Shown here one piece after another: positions 33,349-41,402 of a stretch of DNA of 57,599 nt. The stretch's first letter is position 1. Every line of letters begins with the position of its first letter. The stretch covers positions 1 through 57,599 of the forward strand of contig NZ_LAYJ01000029.1 of assembly GCF_000981035.1 (NCBI RefSeq). The letters run 5' to 3'. The stretch is from Christensenella hongkongensis. GTDB taxonomy: Bacteria; Bacillota; Clostridia; Christensenellales; Christensenellaceae. Below the pieces are notes generated by a model, which was not told the DNA's origin, searched no databases, and was given only the letters and a program-made list of their open reading frames with translations. The translations under genes were made by a program, and so were the position numbers.

Positions 33349-34488
33349 TCAAATACAATTTGCCCGTTCCGACAGCCTTACCAGTTCCCTGACCGTGTCG
33401 TCCAGCTGCCGCTTTGTGGTCGTATCTCCCATGGTAAAGCGCAGCGCGTTTCTGGCAACCCTCTCCGGGAGTCCCATCGCAAGCAGCACATGGGACGGCT
33501 CGAGCGATCCGCTCGCACACGCCGATCCGCCGGAACATTCAATGCCCGCCAAATCAAGGCTCACAAGCGCTGCCTCCGTCTCTACGGATTCAAGCGAGAT
33601 ATTAACATTATTGCACAACCGTTGCGTCGGATGCCCATTAAGCCGTACGCCCGCAATGTGTTTTAACAGCTCGGTTATCATATAATCGCGAAGCATGGTC
33701 AATTGCCCTACCGTTTCGTCAAGCGATTTTACCGCCAGCTCAAACGCCCTGGCAAGGCCAACCGCCTCAGGCACATTTTCCGTCCCTGCACGCTTCTGCC
33801 GCTCCTGTGCGCCGCCACGCATATATTGTCCTATCTTTACGCCATCGCGGACATAAAGCGCTCCCACCCCTTTCGGGCCGTAAAACTTATGCGCTGAAAC
33901 CGACAACAAATCAATATGGTCGGCCTGTACGTCAATCGGCAAGTGTCCCGCGGCCTGTACCGCGTCCGAATGGAACAGCACCCCCGCTTCTCTTGCGACT
34001 TCGCCAATCTCGCGCACCGGGTTTATTGTGCCTACCTCATTGTTTGCGTAGCATACCGATATAAGCACCGTATTATCGCGCAGCGCATCTTTCACCTGTT
34101 CTGCGCCCACCATGCCATATTCATCCGGCTTAAGAAAGGTCACTTCACATCCATTGCCCTGCAGGTATCTGGCCGCTTCAAGCACTGCATGATGCTCCAC
34201 GGCAGTTGTGATCAGGTGTTTTCCTTTACCTGCCCCTACAATCCCGCACAGCGCCCAGTTATCGCTCTCCGTACCGCCGGACGTAAAATAAATCTCGCCC
34301 GCTGTCCCTGCATGGATGCAGCCTGCAACCATCCTGCGCGCTTCATCCAGCGCACGCTTTGCATATCTTCCGCTTTCATATATGCTGGACGGATTTCCAA
34401 AGTGCTCCTTGTAATAAGGCAGCATTGCCTCCAAAACCTCATCCTTTACATAAGTCGTTGCCGCATAATCCAAATATATCCTGTCCAT
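33349..34488 (-). CDS. cysteine desulfurase (NifS/IscS family)
   Basis: 379 residues. PLP-dependent; moves sulfur from cysteine for Fe-S and thio-cofactor use. YLDYAATT start, TSGGTESDNWA, AVEHHAVLEA, PLP lysine in SAHKFYGPKG, and the active-site Cys in GGSACASGSLEPSHVL. No iscU or thiI is adjacent, so the specific role (Fe-S, tRNA thiolation) is open. It follows pgeF by 75 bases and precedes ireB. Confidence 0.93.
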   Translation of the reverse strand: MDRIYLDYAATTYVKDEVLEAMLPYYKEHFGNPSSIYESGRYAKRALDEARRMVAGCIHAGTAGEIYFTSGGTESDNWALCGIVGAGKGKHLITTAVEHHAVLEAARYLQGNGCEVTFLKPDEYGMVGAEQVKDALRDNTVLISVCYANNEVGTINPVREIGEVAREAGVLFHSDAVQAAGHLPIDVQADHIDLLSVSAHKFYGPKGVGALYVRDGVKIGQYMRGGAQERQKRAGTENVPEAVGLARAFELAVKSLDETVGQLTMLRDYMITELLKHIAGVRLNGHPTQRLCNNVNISLESVETEAALVSLDLAGIECSGGSACASGSLEPSHVLLAMGLPERVARNALRFTMGDTTTKRQLDDTVRELVRLSERANCI

Positions 34489-34563
34489 GGCACTTCATTC
34501 CCCTGTGCTTAAAAGCACAACTTCGTTTCATTGATAAACGTCTCTTTTTTTCCAAAACACCTT

Positions 34564-35394
34564 TTATGTAATGGCAATGAACGAACCCATTGCGCCGGTA
34601 TTCCCATTGTCGCGCCGGTGGGAATAAAAGAGTTCACCGTTTGAATAGGTGCACAAATCCGCGCACGTAATATTTTCCGCAGGGATTTTCCTGCCATATA
34701 ATTGCCGCAGCAGCGCACGTTGCAGGCTTACATAAGTTTTTCCGTTGCGCACGCGCACCACGTCGCCGCCAAATTTATCACAAAACGGCTGTGCAACGTC
34801 TGCCTGCACTTCAAAACAGTCCTGCATAATATGCGGGCCGATGCCCACGATCAGATCCTGCGGTTTTGAACCGAATTCGCGGACAAAAACGTCTGCAACC
34901 TTACCTGATATTTCCTGATATACACCGCGCCAGCCCGCGTGGCTTACACAGGCAATGCGCTTTTCCCTGTCCGCAAAAAAGACCGGCACACAGTCCGCAT
35001 GCAGCGTCACCGCTGTAATTCCCTTTTCCCGGATGATCATCGCATCGCACGCAGGAAGATCGCTTTGCCGTGTAATCCCTTTTCCCGCGTCGTCACGCGT
35101 CGCGCAATAAATGCCGTCCCCGTGCGCGTAATTAACGAGCGCAAGCCCCTCGTAGGGTACGTCCAGAACACCGCACACGCGGCGGTAGTTCTCTTCTTTA
35201 TTCTGCGGGGAATTTTCCCTGGTCCTGCTTAAATTAAGCGATTCATAGCAGCCACTGCTCACCCCGCCCACACGTGTCGTGAAGAGATGCTTCTCAAATC
35301 CCGCCTGCGTAAAGGAAGGGATCGTCAGGTATTTGACTCCGTTTTTTTCGCACAGCAAAAAACCGCGCTTCACTTTTTCTTCAAACGCGTTCAT
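34564..35394 (-). CDS. pgeF: peptidoglycan editing factor PgeF
   Basis: 276 residues. Purine nucleoside phosphorylase-like fold; the family removes wrongly inserted L-Ser from muropeptide precursors. The zinc-type residues are in NYAHGDG, LHADCVPVFF and SHAGWRGV, and LIVGIGPHI is conserved. Its ATG directly follows the nrdR stop (35394/35395), so they are co-transcribed. Fits the dcw neighbourhood. Confidence 0.93.
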   Translation of the reverse strand: MNAFEEKVKRGFLLCEKNGVKYLTIPSFTQAGFEKHLFTTRVGGVSSGCYESLNLSRTRENSPQNKEENYRRVCGVLDVPYEGLALVNYAHGDGIYCATRDDAGKGITRQSDLPACDAMIIREKGITAVTLHADCVPVFFADREKRIACVSHAGWRGVYQEISGKVADVFVREFGSKPQDLIVGIGPHIMQDCFEVQADVAQPFCDKFGGDVVRVRNGKTYVSLQRALLRQLYGRKIPAENITCADLCTYSNGELFYSHRRDNGNTGAMGSFIAIT

Positions 35395-35850
35395 TTATTT
35401 CTCCGTCAAAAGCTTATTCAGTTCTTCCTTGAACGTATTGATATCCTTAAACTGGCGATATACTGACGCAAAGCGTACATAAGCCACTTCATCGAGCTTA
35501 CGAAGGCCCTCCATTACAATCTCCCCTACTTCGTGCGAGGTGATTTCCTGACTGGGCGCATTGTATACGGAACGCTCGATTTCATTGATCAGATCCTCAA
35601 TGTCCTGAAAGGATACTTCCCTTTTCTCACAAGCCTTCACGATTCCTTTTTTTATCTTTTCGATATCAAAGACTTCGCGCTTTCCGTCCTTTTTGATTAC
35701 AAAAACAGGAAGGCTCTCCACTTTTTCATATGTGGTAAAACGCTTTCCGCATTTCAGGCACTCCCTGCGGCGGCGGATAGAGGTTCCTTCGTCCACCGGA
35801 CGCGAATCCACAACTTTGCTCTCAGGAAAATCACAATAAATACATTTCAC
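35395..35850 (-). CDS. nrdR: transcriptional repressor NrdR
   Basis: 151 residues. Zinc ribbon KCIYC...SRPVDEG...[16 protein letters not shown], then an ATP-cone domain ([27 protein letters not shown]) that reads dATP levels. Represses ribonucleotide reductase genes through NrdR boxes; such sites are seen at nrdJ in this window. GTG start at 35850 with GGAGG 8 bases upstream; a TTG at 35874 is rejected. A -10 TATACT lies at 35889-35894 (minus strand) with a weak -35. Confidence 0.95.
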   Translation of the reverse strand: MKCIYCDFPESKVVDSRPVDEGTSIRRRRECLKCGKRFTTYEKVESLPVFVIKKDGKREVFDIEKIKKGIVKACEKREVSFQDIEDLINEIERSVYNAPSQEITSHEVGEIVMEGLRKLDEVAYVRFASVYRQFKDINTFKEELNKLLTEK

Positions 35851-35913
35851 ACGTTTTTCCTCCGTTGCGATCAAGTTTTATTGTGATAAGTATACCATAT
35901 TTAGTAGTGTAAA

Positions 35914-36582
35914 TCATTTTTTTTCGTATATTTTGACATTCGGTTCCATACTTTTTTTAATTTTATCCACAATTTTACGTTCTACCTTGGATACGCATGA
36001 CTGGGTTACGCCCAAAATATACGCCACCTGCTTTTGCGTTTTGGCTTCCAGTCCGCTCAAACCAAACCTGTTCCTCACGATTTCCTGTTCCCGCGCCGGC
36101 ATCTCTTTGATGATTTCTCTGACGTCCTGCGCAAATTCCTGCCGCTCCAACCGTTCCAGAATCTCCTCATCACCCACCGTCAAAACTTCCTTGAGTTGCC
36201 TGCCCACAGTTTCCCCGCCGCCAATCGTCGCTTCAAGGGAAACTTCTTTCTGGCGGTACGCCCTGCGAAGATACATCAGCATCTCGTTCCTGATGCACTG
36301 GGATGCAAATGTCGCAAATTTAATTTTTTTCGAGACGTCAAAGTGATTACTCGCCTTAATCAGGCCAATGCTGCCAACAGACATCAAATCGTCAAAATCC
36401 GCTTTTGCGCCTGCATATTTTCTTGCAATAAAAAATACAATACGCAATGTCCTTTCCACAAGAAAATTCCTGATGTCCGGGTTCCCCATTTCCAGTTCCC
36501 TGACAGCGGCTTTTTCTTCCTCTACGCTCATTAACGGCGGATAATTTTCGATGCTATGCTGGTCTACTTTGTTATTTTTCAT
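35914..36582 (-). CDS. SigE/SigK-family RNA polymerase sigma factor without pro-sequence
   Basis: 222 residues. Sigma-70 regions 2 to 4: RNFLVERTLRIVFFIARKY, FDDLMSVGSIGLIKASNHFD, KFATFASQCIRNEMLMYLRR, then PAREQEIVRNRFGL and the region 4 helix-turn-helix KTQKQVAYILGVTQSCVSKVER. Closest by eye to sporulation sigma E and sigma K. The N-terminus before PPLMSVEEE is only about 12 polar residues, so the amphipathic pro-sequence removed by SpoIIGA in Bacillus sigma E is missing. It sits between ftsZ and nrdR, the usual spoIIGA-sigE-sigG locus, but spoIIGA and sigG are absent. GAGATG is 6 bases before the ATG at 36582. Confidence 0.9.
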   Translation of the reverse strand: MKNNKVDQHSIENYPPLMSVEEEKAAVRELEMGNPDIRNFLVERTLRIVFFIARKYAGAKADFDDLMSVGSIGLIKASNHFDVSKKIKFATFASQCIRNEMLMYLRRAYRQKEVSLEATIGGGETVGRQLKEVLTVGDEEILERLERQEFAQDVREIIKEMPAREQEIVRNRFGLSGLEAKTQKQVAYILGVTQSCVSKVERKIVDKIKKSMEPNVKIYEKK

Positions 36583-36641
36583 AATAATCATCTCGAAATA
36601 CTAATAATATTTTTATCATATCATCTGATATTTCATTCTTT

Positions 36642-36670
36642 TTGTCGGTTTATGTAGGTTTTTTTATATT
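36642..36670 (+). promoter_or_regulatory. candidate promoter of the structured RNA
   Basis: Plus strand TTGTCG (36642-36647), 17-bp spacer, TATATT (36665-36670). Predicted start is near 36678, 13 bases before the closing stem. Confidence 0.45.
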
Positions 36671-36677
36671 TTTTAAT

Positions 36678-36846
36678 ATTTCTCGTTGATTGTTACAGCA
36701 CTTTCACCGAAAGCAGGTTATGCAATGCTTACAATAAACTGCTTGCATTTGCAATTTGTGCCAAAAGCCTGTAACCGGCCTTTTGACAAATTGCTGTAAC
36801 AGCACATAAAAAAAGGCCCTTTTTTTCACAAAAAAGGCCTTTTTAT
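36678..36846 (+). ncRNA. candidate structured small RNA between ftsZ and the sigma gene
   Basis: Not coding. Stem P1 TGTTACAGCA (36691-36700) with TGCTGTAACA (36792-36801) encloses three hairpins: CTTTC/GAAAG, ATGCAA.../...TTGCAT, and ATTTGT-CAAAAG / CTTTTG-ACAAAT. The last loop holds TAACC, which can pair with GGTTA at 36716-36720 as a pseudoknot. A terminator, AAAAAGGCC / GGCCTTTTT (36810-36844), follows at once on the plus strand. No known RNA family recognised; the fold is not the rod shape of 6S RNA. It could instead be part of the sigma gene leader on the minus strand. Confidence 0.4.
36808..36845 (-). terminator. bidirectional terminator downstream of ftsZ
   Basis: Stem AAAAAGGCC / GGCCTTTTT with A and T runs on both sides, 50 bases past the ftsZ stop. 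It ends ftsZ transcripts and the candidate plus-strand RNA. Confidence 0.75.
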
Positions 36847-36893
36847 GCTCTGTTTTATATGCCCGGCTTCAACACCGGGAATCGTCCAGGCGA

Positions 36894-38084
36894 TCAGTAA
36901 TCGCTTCTGTTCCTTCTCGGCTTCTTTTTCAGGAAGGACGGGATTTCCAAGTCCTCATCGCCAAATACTTCAAGCGGTTCCTGCTTATCGGTTGCTTCCT
37001 TCAGGTCGGAACCGGATGATTTTTCACGATAGGACGGCACCGGATCAAGATCAAGCGCTACCTCGTCGGTAAACTCAATTTTCTCCTCAAGCTTCGCTTT
37101 TCCGCCCACCTTGTTCGGCACTGTTCCCGGAGCGTCAAAGCCGGTAGCAATCACCGTGATGCGCACCTCGTCGTCAAGCGAAGGATCTATGCACACGCCG
37201 AAGAATACATCCGCTTCCGGATCTGCGCCTTCCTGTATGATTTTTGCCGCTTCCTGGATTTCATACATGCCAAGCGACGGATCACCCGTTACGTTGAAGA
37301 TAATCCCGCGTGCGCCTTCAATCGTCGTATCAAGCAGAGGACTGTTGATCGCCTGTTTTGCAGCTTCGACCGTTTTGTTCTCTCCATAGCCGATACCAAT
37401 TCCCATATGTGCAACGCCGCGAAGCGTCATAACCTTTTTTACATCCGCAAAGTCGAGGTTGATGAGCGCAGGTTTTCCAATCAGGTCGATGATCCCCTGG
37501 ATTCCCTGACGTAATACGTCGTCCGCCACGCGGAACGCATCTACAAGCGGAGTATCCTTACCTACCGTATTGAGCAACTTATCGTTGGGGATCGTAACGA
37601 TCGTATCCACAACGGATTTCAAGTCCTCAAAGCCAACGTCAGCCGCTTTTGCGCGGGGATGGCCCTCAAACCAGAACGGCTTTGTAACAAACCCGATCGT
37701 CAGGCTGCCTTCCTCCTTGGAAATTTCAGCAATCACGGGTGCGGCGCCTGTGCCGGTTCCGCCGCCCAGGCCACAGGCAACAAAAACAAGATCCGAGCCC
37801 TTTACCGCCTGCTCGAGATCGTCGCGGCTTTCCTCAGCCGCCTTCCTGCCCGTATCCGGATCCGCCCCGGAACCAAGACCTTTTGTCAGCTTTTCGCCGA
37901 TCTGAATTTTTTGATCTGCCTTTGACAGAAACAACGCCTGCTTATCGGTGTTTACCGCAATCAGCTCCGCGCCCTTCACGCCAAACTCAATCATGCGGTT
38001 CACCGCATTATTTCCAGCTCCACCTACGCCAAAAACACGAATCTTAGCAAAGTTTTCACTGTTATTATCAAATTCAAGTGACAT
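36894..38084 (-). CDS. ftsZ: cell division protein FtsZ
   Basis: 396 residues. Tubulin-like GTPase that forms the Z ring. GTP motif [20 protein letters not shown], and the T7 loop region [11 protein letters not shown]. After the core (about 1-320) a short variable linker ends in [17 protein letters not shown], the C-terminal peptide that binds FtsA and SepF. All GTP-binding features are intact, unlike its partner FtsA. Last gene of the dcw operon. Confidence 0.97.
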   Translation of the reverse strand: MSLEFDNNSENFAKIRVFGVGGAGNNAVNRMIEFGVKGAELIAVNTDKQALFLSKADQKIQIGEKLTKGLGSGADPDTGRKAAEESRDDLEQAVKGSDLVFVACGLGGGTGTGAAPVIAEISKEEGSLTIGFVTKPFWFEGHPRAKAADVGFEDLKSVVDTIVTIPNDKLLNTVGKDTPLVDAFRVADDVLRQGIQGIIDLIGKPALINLDFADVKKVMTLRGVAHMGIGIGYGENKTVEAAKQAINSPLLDTTIEGARGIIFNVTGDPSLGMYEIQEAAKIIQEGADPEADVFFGVCIDPSLDDEVRITVIATGFDAPGTVPNKVGGKAKLEEKIEFTDEVALDLDPVPSYREKSSGSDLKEATDKQEPLEVFGDEDLEIPSFLKKKPRRNRSDY

Positions 38085-38112
38085 TTATTTTCCTCCTTAG
38101 AGTATGGGTAAA

Positions 38113-39294
38113 TTATTCAAACAGTACATCCTGTCCCCGTCCGAAAAGGCCTTTCCTTCTGGCCGGAGATTTACTTTGAATGTAACCATCATACGCATAT
38201 TGCATAAGCGCATAAGCCGAGTGCATATCCGGCGGCTGCAGCTTGGTATTCTGAACGCGGATCAGCGTCGGCGTCCTTCCGGAAACAGCCCGGAAAAAGC
38301 TGTCCGAGCCCTTCATAAACGCCAAGCCCCCGCCTGTCAGGTACATATTAATTTTGCGGCTGACACTGATCTCCGACTTGTTCAAAAGCTTGCAGATATA
38401 TAAGATCAGGTGCTCTACCCGCGCGTCAATGATCTCCTTTAAGAGATCGTAGGGATATTTTTTCAGTTTTCCATCCGAGCCTTTTGCAAAGAGCTGCGAA
38501 ATGCTGTTATTGTCGGAAAGTCCAAACGTATACCTTCGCTTCAGCTGCTCTGCCGTCTCATCGTCCACCTTCATGGCGTAAGCAATATCATGCGTGATGT
38601 GCCCTCCGCCCATTGGTATCGTTGTGAAATGCAAAAGGGAGTCCCCGTAAACAAGCGATACATTTGTGCTGTAATAGCCAATATCAATAATCGCCGCAAT
38701 CGCGTCGCGTTTTTCGGCAGGCAGAAGATAGAGCGCCTCCGCAAGCGGTTCCGGGATAAAATAATCCACGCGCACGCCCAAATGGTTTAACAAATCCATA
38801 ACGTCTTTCAGGAAAAACTTATTTGCAAAGGTAAACGATATACAGCCGCGCAAACGCTTTGTGGGTATATCGTAAGGATCAAGATAGATATTGTCGTCAT
38901 CCATCAAAAACCAGGCCGGCCATTCATGCACCAGCGTCAAATCTTCCGGGAAATCAAAACGGCGCGCCTTCTCGATCAGAAGATCGACGTCTTTTTCCGT
39001 TACGCGCCCTTTTACCGGCACCTGTGCGTTCTGGTTGATTACATTGATAAAGGAACCCGGAATGCCGACATCCGCATTCCTGATACGCGTACCCGTCTGC
39101 CTTTCGCAAGCTTCCAGCGCATGCTCAAGGGCATAGATCACATTTTTCGGTTCCACCCATTTCGAATTTTTGATTCCTTCGTATGGAACCTGGGCGTACC
39201 CTAAAACCTCCAGCCCCATTCGCTGCTTTTTTTCAGCGACGGTGCAGGAGATTTTCGATGTTCCAAATTCAATCACCGTTTTGAAATCTCTCAT
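38113..39294 (-). CDS. ftsA: divergent cell division protein FtsA
   Basis: 393 residues. Actin-like protein that ties FtsZ to the membrane. EFGTSKI (9-15), SHS2/1C domain (about 80-160), HITHDIAYAM and LTGGGLAFMKG are recognisable. The phosphate-2 motif, normally DIGGGTT, reads DIGYYSTN (204-211), and the phosphate-1 Asp is Glu (EFGTSK). Nucleotide binding is therefore doubtful. The tail GLFGRGQDVLFE may be a short membrane-binding helix. It follows ftsQ after a 130-base gap that may hold an internal promoter. Confidence 0.9.
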   Translation of the reverse strand: MRDFKTVIEFGTSKISCTVAEKKQRMGLEVLGYAQVPYEGIKNSKWVEPKNVIYALEHALEACERQTGTRIRNADVGIPGSFINVINQNAQVPVKGRVTEKDVDLLIEKARRFDFPEDLTLVHEWPAWFLMDDDNIYLDPYDIPTKRLRGCISFTFANKFFLKDVMDLLNHLGVRVDYFIPEPLAEALYLLPAEKRDAIAAIIDIGYYSTNVSLVYGDSLLHFTTIPMGGGHITHDIAYAMKVDDETAEQLKRRYTFGLSDNNSISQLFAKGSDGKLKKYPYDLLKEIIDARVEHLILYICKLLNKSEISVSRKINMYLTGGGLAFMKGSDSFFRAVSGRTPTLIRVQNTKLQPPDMHSAYALMQYAYDGYIQSKSPARRKGLFGRGQDVLFE

Positions 39295-39423
39295 TCAAAA
39301 ACCAACCTTAAGCATCCTATTTCTTCATGGATACAAAAAACCATTGTGTTTATCATAACACATCCATAGAAAAAACAAAATACTTTTATCCGATTTTGTC
39401 ACATTTTTGTTACATTCAAAGGT

Positions 39424-40221
39424 CTATTCGGCCGCTGGCTCCTGTGTAGGCTCCGCAGGGGCGTCCTGCCCGCCTGACGCATAAATCGAGGCGGACGTAC
39501 CGGAAGAAACGTCAAGCGTACCGGAGGTTCTGTCCGTATCCGTAAGCTTTGGAAGCGTGCGCTTGATCCACTTTACCTTATCTACAAATTTATCGCCCTG
39601 GCCAAATTTAATATTCATGCCTTCCCGCGTCTTCAGCTTGATGCTGTTAATATCCGTCAGGTCGATCGACGCAATCGAGTCGATCATTTCACGCTCCTTA
39701 AGCGCATTCAAAAGATCGGTGTAAACCGATATCTTAAAGGTATCGTCTGTTGAAATCTGCTTTCCGAGATTCGCTGCGGTCAGTATAAAGCCCTCCACCA
39801 CCGGATACTGCGTGCTTGGCTCGACAGGCTGTATTTCCAGTACGTTTGCGTTGATGTCAGCGAGCAGATACTGGTCGGAATAGTATATCAGCGCTTCCGG
39901 CGTGCGTTCCTTAACGTTAATTACAAGCGTCTTGGGATAAGACTTTTCTATGCTTTCCACCTCAATATACGGTTCAGTTTCAATGTTCTCCTTGATTTGC
40001 TCCGTATCCACAACAAACATATGCGTTTTGGGCGGTATATTTGCAAGCTTGGAAATATAGCCTGCGTCATAGCTTTCGTTCCCCTTCACTTCCAGATTCT
40101 CCACCTGAAAATACGCATATATAAAGTAGCCCGCTCCTGCCAGCAGCAGGATCGCGATTACGATCGATACAATTGTTCTTCCCGCACCACGTCCCTTGTG
40201 CGGATTGCTTCTATCTCTCAT
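39424..40221 (-). CDS. ftsQ: cell division protein FtsQ/DivIB
   Basis: 265 residues. Basic cytoplasmic start, one helix (about 16-38), then a POTRA domain (FQVENLEVKGNESYDAGYISKLANI...) and the beta domain (ERTPEALIYYSDQYLLAD...), outside the membrane. Binds FtsL/FtsB in the divisome. The C-terminal 30 residues are a Pro/Ala/Glu-rich tail. It follows ftsW directly, with no murG or murB between them. Confidence 0.92.
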   Translation of the reverse strand: MRDRSNPHKGRGAGRTIVSIVIAILLLAGAGYFIYAYFQVENLEVKGNESYDAGYISKLANIPPKTHMFVVDTEQIKENIETEPYIEVESIEKSYPKTLVINVKERTPEALIYYSDQYLLADINANVLEIQPVEPSTQYPVVEGFILTAANLGKQISTDDTFKISVYTDLLNALKEREMIDSIASIDLTDINSIKLKTREGMNIKFGQGDKFVDKVKWIKRTLPKLTDTDRTSGTLDVSSGTSASIYASGGQDAPAEPTQEPAAE

Positions 40222-40241
40222 CTTTCCTCCGGAAATTATTT

Positions 40242-41402
40242 TTATTCATGTTCGCCAGATGCAGATGCCATCATGATCCGTCTTGATTGCTTCGATATAT
40301 TGAGCAAAATACCGATCATGGCCATAAATATGACAAGCGACGAACTGCCATAGCTGATAAACGGAAGGGATACGCCGGTTGGCGGCAGCAGGCTTGTAAC
40401 TACGCCTACGTTGATTACTACCTGCAGCCCAATCAAAACAATGATGCCTGTGGCAACCATTGTTCCGAACAGGTCGGGCGCTGTCGCCGCCACCTTGATT
40501 CCCCTGTAAATCAGGAAGATAAACAGCAGCAGCAAAACAACAGCGCCAACAAGTCCGAGTTCCTCCGCAATAATCGAAAATATAAAGTCCGACTCGCCAT
40601 ACGGCAGCCAGGACAATTTTTGCGTGCCGTTACCGATCCCCTGCCCAAACAGTCCTCCTGAGCCAATCCCGTACAAAGACTGGATTACCTGATATCCGTC
40701 CCCGGTAGGATTTTGCCACGGATCCAGAAAAGAAGTAATACGGCTGACACGATAAGACTCGCGCATCATGAGCACCACGCCGCCAACAACGCCAACGCTG
40801 CCAAGCGCAGCGAGGTGCCACCCTTTCGCACCGCCAATAAAGATCATAATAAAGGCAAGCCCGCACAACACGATGATCGCAGAATAGTTCGGCTGGAAAT
40901 ACAGCAACGCGCAGATTGGCAGCAGCACAAATAACGACGGTAATATCCCATACCGGAAGGTATCCATGCGGTTTCTGTTCACGTAGATGGTCGCCGCGAT
41001 AAAAATAATCAATGAAAATTTTGCGATCTCAGCAGGCTGTACGCTGATCCCCGCAATGCGAACCCAGCGGCTGGAGCCATTGAGGTTCGTTCCTACACCT
41101 GGCACGAGCACTGCAATCAGAAAAACGATGGCAATCGCCAAAAAAACATATTTCAGCTTGATCAGCTTCTTATAATCAAAAAACATAAAGAAGATCATTA
41201 CCGCAAGCCCAAGGCCCGCGCCAACAAGCTGCTTTTTAAAAAGCGACAACCCGTCGTAATCATAAAGCGCAGAGGACTGCGCCATATAATAACTGGCGCT
41301 GAACACCATAATAAGCCCGTAAGCCACCAATATTAAAGTCACAATCAGCAAAGAGTAATCAATCGAGCCCTTCGGCAGACTGCTCTTTTTTCTTTTCATC
41401 AT
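40242..41402 (-). CDS. ftsW: FtsW/SpoVE SEDS peptidoglycan polymerase
   Basis: 386 residues, ten membrane helices. GSSRWVRIAGISVQPAEIAK, YLVIQSLYGIGSGGLFGQGIG-like segment, LPYGESDFIFSIIAEELG with the putative catalytic Asp, and PPTGVSLPFISYGSSSL are SEDS marks. It polymerises septal glycan with a class B PBP; here the cognate PBP looks inactive, but FtsW itself appears intact. The ATG overlaps the murD stop. Confidence 0.94.
   Translation of the reverse strand: MMKRKKSSLPKGSIDYSLLIVTLILVAYGLIMVFSASYYMAQSSALYDYDGLSLFKKQLVGAGLGLAVMIFFMFFDYKKLIKLKYVFLAIAIVFLIAVLVPGVGTNLNGSSRWVRIAGISVQPAEIAKFSLIIFIAATIYVNRNRMDTFRYGILPSLFVLLPICALLYFQPNYSAIIVLCGLAFIMIFIGGAKGWHLAALGSVGVVGGVVLMMRESYRVSRITSFLDPWQNPTGDGYQVIQSLYGIGSGGLFGQGIGNGTQKLSWLPYGESDFIFSIIAEELGLVGAVVLLLLFIFLIYRGIKVAATAPDLFGTMVATGIIVLIGLQVVINVGVVTSLLPPTGVSLPFISYGSSSLVIFMAMIGILLNISKQSRRIMMASASGEHE

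Noticed and set aside
36691-36801. 10-bp terminal inverted repeats suggesting a MITE
   Set aside because: No target-site duplication and no second copy seen in the window; the internal pairing and flanking promoter/terminator favour a structured RNA.
36678-36846. 6S RNA identity for the structured region
   Set aside because: 6S RNA is a long rod with a central bubble; this folds as a closing stem with three hairpins.
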